From Lytechinus pictus (taxonomy: Eukaryota > Echinodermata > Echinoidea > Temnopleuroida > Toxopneustidae), in assembly GCF_037042905.1 (NCBI RefSeq), contig NW_026974140.1, positions 17,782,001 through 17,846,000 on the forward strand: a stretch of DNA of 64,000 nucleotides, read 5' to 3'. The notes beneath the pieces are model-generated. The model was not told the DNA's origin. It saw only the letters and a list, made by a program, of their open reading frames with translations, and ran no database searches. Of the stretch, positions 11,893 through 23,800 are shown in pieces; positions within the stretch are counted from its first letter, which is position 1; each line of letters begins with the position of its first letter. The position numbers and the translations under genes were made by a program.

Positions 11893-14800
11893 CTGCAAAC
11901 ACAACCAACAAAGGAGGTTAGCTACAAACAATAGCATCTTGACCTACAGTTCACTAAAGTCCTGTTCGGTTAAATGTGCGAACTCTTCCAATATTTACCT
12001 GAATATATACAGTATATACCAGGTAATATATTTCTTTTCAAATTCAAAGAAAACTTCAATCCCTGTTATCTTTATTTCTGTACTTCATTATTTAAACCTG
12101 CAATCAATTTATATTGAATGGTCTATTCTTAATGTTGGCTCCATATTAATAAAACACTTTTAACCCAATTTTGCAACGCAATGCAGGATTGAGGATGAAG
12201 ATGAAGGTGTAAAGTCAAGAAGTATAGGAGAGAATAGGGTGGTTAATGAGGGATTGGGTATGGTGGTGGTGGGATGGGAGAGGGAAGGGAATGGGAGTGG
12301 GGTAATGAAAATGTGTTAAGGAAAGGTGTTTGGCAGACGGGAGAAGGGCTGAGAGGTTGGTAGAAGTGATGGGTGGGAGATGGCTGATGGAGAAATGAGG
12401 ATTGGTAGAATGGTAGGAAAGGGTTGTACAGGAGGGGTGGTGAAGAAGAAATGAGGAAAAGGGGGGAAGGCTGATAGTTAAAGGGGAGTGGAGGGGTGAT
12501 GGGCAAAAAGGGAGGGGTAGCACTTGGAGGGGAAGGAGTAGAGGGGTGGGGATGGGGGAGGGTAGCAGTTAAGGGTAGTGGGGAGGGGAAGAGAAGAGGG
12601 TTAGGCAGAGAAGATGTGTGATGGGAAAAGGAGCGAAGAGGGATAGAGTGTTAGGAAGAAAAGGATCAAGCTGAAGGGGTGGTGGTAACGGGTGATGGGT
12701 GGCAGTTGCAAGAGAAGAGGGGTGGTAGATAGACGATGGAAAACAGGTGGACATAAGAGAGGAATTTGAAGAGGTGAGGATAAATTGGCAAGAGATGAAA
12801 ATGAGATAGAGGAGCATGAGCCAAAGCTGAGAAAAGGAATGGACAGGTGAGGTAAAGGGGTTAGGTTGAGGGAAATCTAAAACTATCCTCACCCCTTTGA
12901 TTCATGGCATACCTGCATCACCATTCCTTCCTTCCATCTGTATAGTGACATGCTGATTGTTGGAATTCATGGTGTTATAGTTAGCTCCAACACTGATGCT
13001 GCCATGTAGATCCCCATTGCCTGCTGGGATAAAATACAGGTAATGTTATGAAACACTGGAAGATGTTTGGTGGCAGTTAGTGTAAACACATAAAGGTAAT
13101 TCCAGAATTATATACATCCAACCCCCGAAGGTGGGATATCCCTGATCAAAGTAAAAATTGTCTTCGTTTTGTAGGTCATATGAAAGGACACAATTCTCTT
13201 AAAAAATTGTAATTAGTTGAGAAGTTCATAAAGTGAAGGAAGAATGGAAAATGGGTGTCAGACATACAAAAAAGTTGATGTTTTTTGTAATTATTTCAGG
13301 TGACAAGACAAACTATCACTTCTCCAGGATGCTAGATGTACATGCTATCTATCCTCTCACATCCAGACCACTGTGAAAGTGATAATTTGCCAATCAACAT
13401 AACCAATAGTGATTTGCTTCATATGAAACAAAGGTAGATCTTCTCTTTCTCTTTCCTCAATTTCATTTACCTGCATCTCCCTGTGCTCCATCTTCTTCCA
13501 TTCCACTGAGGACATCACTCTCAACACCATCATCAAGGAGTCTATCAGAATCATCATCTTTACACTGAACTGGATACACTACACCATCACCCAGTGCACC
13601 CCCAAGCCCTACACCCTTGGGTCTTTTCTTTCTCTATCCTCAAACTCACTTACCTGCATCTCCCTGTGCTCCATCTTCTTCCATTCCACTGAGGACATCA
13701 CTCTCAACACCATCATCAAGGAGTCTATCAGAATCATCATCCTTACACTGGACTGGATACACTACACCATCACCCAGTGCACCCCCAATAGTCCAGGATA
13801 GGCCCAATAGACAAGGGGTCGAACCTTGTTTTTTTAGATATACAATGTTTTTTATGGTTTCTTGTCAATTCGAGGGTGCTGATTCCGAATCTGAATGATG
13901 CCACTCTTGTAACCTTGAGCATTTTCCGCAAATTGGCAAAATCCAATATGGCCGCCAAAATATGCAAACTACCCATGAAAATCATAAAATTGCCCACACA
14001 TTAGCTATAAAATGCATGTAGTTGTTGTGCAGAAGTGAAATACCAATTGGAAAAGCGATATTTGACAAAATATATATTTTATTGATATTCAAAATGGCCG
14101 CCATAACCCCTGTATACTTTATTATGTAGAATATGAATGGGGAAAAATATTTTTTCAACAAGAGCACTATTATTGCATGTGATTGTGACCTGCGAGTGGA
14201 CTACTGTCTGAAAACATTACTATTAACAAAACTATGCCATTTTTATACTATCTAATGTGACAAATGCTGTATAATGATATTCAAAATGGCTGTCATAGAC
14301 CCCTTATACTGTGTACAATATATAAAAGGGGACAAATAATTTTCACAACCTTTGAATTTGTTTGACTTTAAAATGCCAATAACTGCGAAATATTGGTGTA
14401 ACACTGTCTGACAACAAGGATTTCTAACGAAACATATCATTTCCCTTGCAATTTCGGTAATTATGCTGCATGTTGACATTCAAAATGGCTGCCATAGGCC
14501 CTATCTGTATTATGAACAAAGCGAATGAAGAAACTAATTTTCACAAGAGTAAAAACAATAAAATGAATGTAATTGTAATCTACGAGTGAAATATTGTCTA
14601 AAAACATGTTTTCTGGCGAAACATATCATTTCCTTTTTCATGCATGAGATAAATGCTGTATTGTAAAATTCAAAATGGCCCATATGGGCCCTTACAGTAT
14701 TATCTACAATGTAAATGGGGATAAATATTTTTGAAAGAATTAGGATTTGCCTGACTATGAAATCCATATAATTCTGTTGTATAAGGAAAATATTGTTTGA

Positions 14801-17800
14801 AAACGTAATTTTTTTAATGAAATATAACATTTCCTCTCCCATGTAGGTGATAAATACTGTATTTTGACTTTCAAAGCGGCTGCACAAGCCCCTACAAATT
14901 CTGTAACATGCCTATAGGGAAACTAATCATCACCAGAATGAGAACCAAAAACGCACGTAACTATGTGATGTATAGGTAAAATTTGGTCTTGAACATGATT
15001 TCTGACTAAATACATAATGGTTGAGAAGGTAATAAAGGCCTTGCTTTGAAATTCAAAATTGCTGCCATAGCCCAAAGTAGTATGTACATTGTAACTGGGG
15101 ACAGATAATTTTGACAAAATTTTTACTATGAAAATGGCTTGATTTTGATGGAAGTGTTAAGTATTGTCTAAACCCAATGATTTCTAACGAAATATATCAT
15201 AGCTTGTGTCATAAAGGTGATGAATGCAGCCTTTTAAAAATGAAAAATGGCCGCCATAGTCCCTTATCTTAATATGTAATAAAATTTGAATGGGGAAAGA
15301 TAATTTCCATAAAGAAACATATTGCAGCCATTTTGAAATTTAAATATAGCATTTATCACCTAAATAACATAAGAAATGATCTATTTGGTTAGAAATCATA
15401 TTTTCAGACGATATTTCACTCATACATGCAACACCATTTAGTCAAGCAAAGCCAAATTCTGTTAAAATTATATGTTCCCATTCACAAAGTACATAATATG
15501 CCTACCGCTAGGGCCTGTAGCGGCCATTTTGACTTTCAAAATACATTATTTATCACCTACCTGGCAGAATGAATGATATATCTTGTTAGAAATTATGTTT
15601 TCAGACAATATTTTACTCTTAAATCACAATTATATGCATGTTATGGTGCTGACTCCTGTGAAAATTGGTTTCCCAGATTGATTGTACATAATACAGTCAA
15701 TGTCTTTTGGCGGCCATTTTGAAAGTCAAAATACAATATTTAACACAAATATGAAACCCGAATAATATATTTCGTTGCAAATTATATTTGAAGACAGTAT
15801 TCCACTAATTTACCACAAAAAATACGTTTTAGTGCTCACCTTGTGATCGTTTTTGTCCTCTCTCACATCGTAGATCATAATTTTAGGGCCTTTGGCGGCC
15901 ATATTAAATATCAAAATACAGGGTTTATCATATACATGGCATGTTAAATAATAAATTTCGTTAACAATAATGTTTTTAGTCAGTATTCCACTCGTTTATC
16001 TTCACAAATTGCATTTTAGTGCTCACTCTTGTGATTTTTTTGTGTCACCATTCACATTGTACATAATAGTTTTAGGGCTTTTGGAGGCCATTTTGAATAT
16101 CAAAATACAGGATTTATCACATAACTGACATAACAAATGATATATATCGTTAGCAATCATGTTTTCAGACATTGCTTCACTCATAGATCATAATTACTTG
16201 CATTTCAGTGCTCAATTTTGTAAAAATTTATTTTCCCCATTCATATTGTACAGGGGTCTATGATGGCGGCCATTTTGATATCAGGAAAATAAATATTTTG
16301 ACAAAAATCATTTTTTCAGATATTATTTCACTCCGGCAGCACAATTGCATGTACTTTATAGCCAATGTGTGGACAATTTTATGATTTTCATGGGTAATTT
16401 GAATATTTTGGCGGCCATATTGGATTTTGCCAATTTGCAGAAAATGCTCAAGGTTACACGAGTGGCATCATTCAGATTCGGAATCAGCACCCTCGAATTG
16501 ACAAGAAACCATAAAAAAACATTGTATATATAAAAAAACAAGGTTCGACCCCTTCTATCCTGGACTACAAGCCCTACACTCTTGGGTCTTTTCTTTCTCT
16601 CTCCTCAAACTCACTTACCTGCATCTCCCTGTGCTCCATCTTCTTCCATTCCACTGAGGACATCACTCTCAACACCATCATCAAGGAGTCTATCAGAATC
16701 ATCATCTTTACATTGAACTGGATACACTACACCATCACCCTTGCTGTAAATAAGATAAGATGAAACCAATGTGAATCACAATCACCATGGGCTGATTTAT
16801 TGAACCATATGAAGCACTTAATCTTGATTTTAGTGGACTGGGTACTCTACACAATCAAATTTGTTACTGATTATGTCCCCAGTTTTCAAGCATAGGGAAA
16901 ACAGATACATTTCACAGAATTCTGGAAGAACAGGAAGTTCACAGAATTTCTAAGGATAAAATACATTTTTCAGGCCCACAAATTTTGATTTACAAAAAAT
17001 ATTGTGGACAGTCAATGACTTTCACAGAAAATAAGCTACCTCCTCTTGAATCTTACTAGTAAGTATCTTAGTAGTAAGTAAATTTGTAAGTAAAAATCAT
17101 GGTGCATTATGAAACACTCCCATACAAAATCGATCTGCTAACATTCAACGTAATAAATTTATGCTAAATAAACTTCAATTTAAAAAAATATATGTTTCCT
17201 TCTCAAATTTTGTACAATTTTTCTTTCTTATGTTTTGTTTTTGTTATTATTTTGATTCTTTAGTGAAATATAAATAGATACCTTGTGAATATAGGCAGAA
17301 TCCAGTAGAGTTTCTTATCCCCAAAGACTTCTCTGAAGTTATCACAGCAATTACCATGGCTAAATCCATCCTTGTCTGGGCCATGACGGAACACAGGAGC
17401 ACGGAAAGATTCTTTACAAATGAAATAAAACATTGTTAAAATGATGTACAAGTTAAACTTGAAAATCTTGAAAAATTCTCATTGTAAACATGTTCAAATA
17501 ATACATCTGTGAATTGGTACAATAATTGTTTCAATTTAACTATAAAATATGAAAATGCAAACTGAAGGACATTTTGTAAGTTTCAATTTCCCAAGAAAGA
17601 TACATGGTGTACCGTGAAACCTACAACACTAAGTTTCAATTGTAATTTCCTTCTTTTGGTTCAGCTGTTCCACCCAATGCTAACTTGAGTCAGAAAGTTC
17701 ATGTATCACAATTATGTAAATACAATAATTATGCAGTCCATGGGTTATTATGGTTATGGCGATATCGCTATTGTTTGCAGTTTTTGCATTTGACAAAGCG

Positions 17801-20800
17801 ATAATTGGAAGTAGTATCAAATTACAGAATGAAGAGGAACAGTTTAAAAAAATGAATTGCTCTTAAAATTTAATTGATATTATTTAGAAAAAATTAGGCA
17901 AGCAAAATATGTATACACATAAAACTTCAAATGACTCCAGATGTATTTGTTATTCAGTGGGTTATCAGTGCAGTGATAAATTAAGAGTTATAACAGCTTG
18001 GTTAATTAGCATAATATAAAAGGTAAACAAGATAATATACTCCAATTAGTTTCCCTACAAGCAAAAAAATGACAATGTACAGATAAATGTTGATGATCAT
18101 GAAAATAGAAAATTGAAGAGGGTGAATGAGAGAAGAGGAAACTTTGAAAATCATCATTACATGGGCATACACTTGAAAGAAAATAATCCTTTACTTCTAC
18201 CTCTTGTAAAGAAAATGTGAAGAAAAAATAAAGGACAAAGAGATTTGCCATGCCTGCCATTTTTGTATTTCATGCTTTAACATGCAGAGTGGAGACTACA
18301 GTAATGAATTCTACCCATATAGAAAACATCATGCAGATTAATCATGCAGTCTTATTGGCCATCAAATAATACCACTGTGATTTACAGTCACTATAACCTC
18401 AATAATTCCTTTATCCACAAAATATCCTACTTAATCAAGACTTAACCACAGAATCTAATATAAATACTGTTGGAAAGAAGATATTATATTTGTTTCCAAT
18501 TTTACTATTTCTTTTTTAAACCAGCCTCATAAGTCTTAGCAATGTGATTTTAGTATTGCAAATGATAAGTAATACCTCACTTCATAAAATGCCTTTCTAA
18601 TGGTAAGAGATAAGAATGTGTAGAAACTATGTGAAACCACTATCAATTTCAAATTGGGGTAGGACACAATCAATTATTGATTTAACCCAGGACAAAACAA
18701 TGAAAAGTGGAAAATAACAAGGTGCAAATATGCAGATACTGAAGAAAAAAAATCATTTTTTTTTTTTTGTATTTTGAGTTTGAACAGGAATGAGGAGTGA
18801 TTCCTTAAAATCACAGGTGAGATATGACATTTGATGAAGACCCAAATATATTGCATGAAAAATAACAGACGGTATTATTCCATGATATATTTTTCTTCTT
18901 TTTCTGATTTCATTAATCAAATATTTGTCATGACCTTCTGTGCCCCATTGAATGGCCTTAATGTTCTTCATCTACCTTGGATTTGCATTGGATATTTTTG
19001 TGCCTTTTTCATTTATTTCCATTAATTCCATTTCTACTCTAACATAGAAATTAGCCAAGCCGTTTAGAAAATTGTTATGTCCTAAAAATATTTCCATTTC
19101 TACTCTAACATAGAAATTAACCAAGACGTTTAGAAATTTGGTTTGCCCTAAAAATATCAAAATTTAAAGCCTGAAAAGGGTATTAAAAATCTGTTAAAAC
19201 CAGCTTTATGAGAGAGAAATCCCTATGTGTACTAGTGTAGATGAGCAATTTGAGCTGACTTGGAAAGTTTGCCTCATCTCTGAATATTTTCTTCCTATTT
19301 ACGTTCTACATCATCATGATGCAAGGTTATTTTTATAAGAATCTCAAGTTAATCCAGATTCTATTGCTTTAACTAACCATTAAATATGATTTGACTGACC
19401 AATGTTGGTGTTTTAAAATGCGATGGTGGTAAAGAATAGGAAAGTGTTTATATCTCAAATGTACAATGACTATAAGCTCATTGTTTAGGTCCAACTTACC
19501 ATTGTCCGATGGTGGTCAAGAATAGTGTATAGTTTGGATATTAATTTACTAGGTCTATTATAATCTTATTTTGGTTCAACTGACCACTAAAGATGGTTTG
19601 GCTGACCAATGATGATGAGATCATGTCTGATGATGTACATGTACATGTAGTTTAAATCTCAATGTACAAGGACTAAATACACTATTATGGTTCAACTGAC
19701 CATTAGAAATGGTTCAGCTAATGATAATTAAAGTTTGTCAGACTGACCGATCAAGTCTGATAGTGGAATTGAATATGGTATAGTTTGGATCTCAAGGTGA
19801 AGTCCTATAAGCTCATTACTTTGGTTCAAATGACCATTCAAGAAGGTTCAACTGACCATTGCCTGATGATGGTCAAGAATATGGTATAGTTTGGTATAAG
19901 CTTACCCAGGGTGCTTCTGTTGGTGAGACTGAGATGGGTGTGCATACAGCAGAGAACGGAGGTGCTTATACCAAACATGACCGCCGCAAAGAACAGGAAG
20001 AGGATATGAAAACGTCCACTCTCGTTTGACAGGCCTCCCTAGGGTATGGGGTCAATCATAACATGGCAAGGAAGGGGGGGAGGCATAGATGGGTGTGGAT
20101 GGACGGTGAAGAGTCATGTGAAATGTTATATGACACAAACAGCACCATAAAAGGAAGAGAAGATGTTATATGCATGTAGAGATGAATGTGGGGTAGATAT
20201 GTGTTTTGATCAGGATGTACATTTGGGAATGAATTAATGACAGTTGAAAGTTAATTTTATAAAGTGAGTTAATAGGAAAGAACAAGTAAACAAGAAATAA
20301 AGAAAGGTAAGTAAAAAATAGGGAAGAAAGGACAGGGGGAAGGAAGAATAAAAGGAAGAAATAGAGAATGAGTGGAAGAAAGAATGACAGAAAAAAGATT
20401 TACTCAATGTATGTATATAGTTATCGACCAAATGTTAATTTAGTGATAGGTTCAGTGTAATAACAAATATAATGGTAAGCAAAGAAGAGAAGAAATGACC
20501 ACACATACCAAGACATGACAAGAATAAATCAACATGTAATGTGAATGACAGATGTTGGATAGCCAGTTGGAAAGAGATACAGTGTACATGGTTTAGCGGA
20601 TGAAAAAGCAGACAGCAAAGGTGTATTAGCATGCCATGTGTTATTTTCAGTGCAATAAGGGACACACCAAAGATCATCATGCATAATTTCAGGGAGAGAG
20701 ATAAAGAAAGATAAAGAAAAAAAAAATAATCAAAATTAAAAGACTATGGCAAGATGAATGGTTAGTGTTTCAAACACAGAACCGGGAAAGGGTGAAATGC

Positions 20801-23800
20801 ATCCATCTTACTTTCTACTATTGCTACAATCAAATGTAACATACCATGTAGCCTTCATCAAGGCAACAAGTGGTATTATTTATGAGGGAACGGGTGAAGC
20901 AGGGCTCTTCTATTCTAATTTCATTGGAAGGAGACCAATAATCTACCTTGCTTTAGGAGGCTTTAACTAAGCAGCATTCTTTGAATGATAACATAGAATG
21001 AGTAAGCTTAGATGCATATCACCATCCCTGATACACTACATATACTATAAAGTCTCCATCCATGCACTCAATATCAATATATAATACACGACAGAGAATA
21101 AGATGGTTTCCTTAGCAGCACACATTCATCTCTGTCATGTCTGAGTGTGAAATGCCATTGGTTTCTCACAGCCATTTTAATGCATTGATTTTGAATACAT
21201 GGTAGAGAGACAAAGTGGTTCCCCATGTTGTAAATACATCATCCAACATGATGGCAGTGTGTAATATACTTAACATGAGGCATGTCAGGCACAACTGAAT
21301 TCATGTTGCAGATAAATCTTCTTCTATTTACAATGCATGAAAACAAATAGGCCAATATTGATTTGCATGATATTCATTACAATATCAATCTCAATATGTT
21401 GGTACACGTAGACCTTAAATTTTGAAGAAATATTACCCCTACAAATAATATATTATGTAATTGGATTACAGCTTTTAGATAATTGGTATATTTGTAATGA
21501 GTATTTCACTGGTTAGCACCTTGTTAATCCGCATATCACCCACTGCCACAGTATAGATGAATGCACTTATGGGTAATCAGCACACATTCCTACCTAATGT
21601 TGACTGATTCTGAGCAGTCAAGCGGCAATGGACACAAAACAGTGCCGTAACGCTGATGGCAAACACGGCCGATAACAGAAACAAAAACATGATCTGGAAC
21701 CCAGAAGATCCTTGATCACTAATATCCTGTTAATTAAACATATATTCCTTAGTAACTTCTATTTCCAGGAATTCAGCATAAATGTCAACTATTATCCCTT
21801 TAATCAAATATATATTCCTTGGTAACTTGTATTTCAATACATCCATCAACATTTTGAAATGTTAACCGTTTATCGAGAAAAAATCTTAGGGACATTAAAC
21901 AGTCGAAAGGAGATTTAAAAATCTAATTACAATATATTTGTCGTACTTTGTGATGGCATTTACATGTAGGGCCGATTTACACACTGCTAATCACTAAAGG
22001 TAAGTTATAAAAGAAAAATTGCAACATATGCAGCTGAGGACTGTTGAAGCACGCTATTATAGTTATACGGTTCTCATCAATATTTACACTGGATTTTACA
22101 TACATTGTAATGACACTTGCTTGACGGTTAGTGTTTTAGAAAACAGACAAAAATATCTATGTACATCAAGAGTAGAGGGGGAAACAATAAGCTATCAATT
22201 AAAACCATATCAATGATTTAATGTTGTTCTTCAAAATGATTGATACATAAATAAATCTCACATATGTTGACCCAAAACAATTATATTTTTTTTTTATATA
22301 AATGATCATGAAAGGTCTTTCATCAGATGCAGCAAAATCAAAGTGGGTAATTTTGATTCTTTTTTTTACCACAAAATTTAATGTTTCATGTAACAATTAA
22401 AATACCGGTAATAACCACCGGAGAACACTTGATTAAAGTTGACTAAATATAAGGGGTGTTTTCTTCAGCTTCATAATCAATTTGGCAGTGAAACCATATA
22501 TTATAGAATAATTGCAAAAGTCTTCTCTGCATAATAAAATGTGAAAAGTTCTGAATGACAATGTACAAAAAAGGAGCAAAGGTTACCAAGATCGGGGAGT
22601 ATCTCAGTTAGAGTTAAGTGTGATTCAAAGTTATGCTTAAATGCCAACACACGCTGTGCATGTGCTTTACTTCATTGATGCTAAAACAGCAGAAGTGCAC
22701 ATCCCCTGGGCATGATCTGACCAATCATGGTGATGCCTTATTTAATACACACAACTGGGAATTCCAATTTGATTTTGAGCCACATTTAAATACTTTGTGG
22801 AATAACCCCTGGGCCCCCGTCTTACAAAGAGTTACAATTGGTCCGATCAACCACAACTATGGAAAGCCAGCAATGTCAACATCTAAAATACATGTTTGTT
22901 CAAAATATTTTATAGATATGATGTATATTCTTATAATCATAGCTTTCTTGAAAATTCGGTGTGCTTCTCTTTGTTTACAAAGGACATTATAAATATTTCC
23001 TGAAAAAAAAAATTATGACGTTGATGGATTTCCATGAGGTTGATTGGATCAATCGTAAATCTGTGTAAGGCGGGTCCGTCTTGTGAATAAATGAAGTAAA
23101 ATACATGTAAGAGCTAGAGTTCATATCAAGTATACTCACCGACCAGAACTGGATGAAGTAAGGTAGAACCGTGAGGGCAACATACATACAATACAGTACA
23201 GAGTAGAGTAGGAAGAGTACAAAGAATTTGTAGTTAGCATAACCAACACAGTTATTCACCCATGGACAATGGTGATCCATCTTCAATATGCATCTGGGTG
23301 GAAAGAGAGAGTCAAATAATGAGAGGTTGGTGAAGAATTTCAAAGAGGGAGTGGGGAGGGGGAATCAAATTCATCTGAAAAATTGATAGAAACAAGCTTA
23401 AGTCTCATATAGAAAGAAAAATGACATATGGAACCAGAAGAGATTTTATCCTGAGTCTATACTGAATGAGAGTAAGAATTTAAAAAATTCAGATCAGTTG
23501 TACATTCTACATGTATCTTTGCTGCCAAGATGTAGAGTTGAGTCTAGTCAAACTGGATGAGGATATAGTGTGGATATAGGATATATCTATTGTACAATAT
23601 ACTGGATTATATGTACGACAAATATATAATTATCCCGAGTGCAGGTTTATTTCGCCGAGGCCGAAGGCAGAGGTGAAATAGACCTGCACGAGGGATAATT
23701 TTATATTTGGAGTTCATATAGTCCACTAATATTGTACGATACAACGTTCACTATTTATTATAGTAAATTGTACAACGCCTACTTAGCTTGTTTTACGCAA

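Larger units (their letters stand above)
17412..19905. other. Intron between the exon 7 pair and exon 8, left part
   Basis: AT-rich, with no further exon recognised. It includes a 66-bp tandem duplication (19027-19160) and a diverged tandem repeat (19385-19880) directly beside exon 7b. The reading frames here (for example 18006-18260 minus) show no domain. Confidence 0.5.

Noticed and set aside
12215..12892. Pro/Ser-rich minus-strand reading frames
   Set aside because: They come from the C-free purine tract; composition alone explains them and they overlap one another in different frames.
13770..15117. Series of 60-117-residue minus-strand frames in foldback 1
   Set aside because: They repeat with the 190-bp unit, lack domains and lie in a palindromic element.
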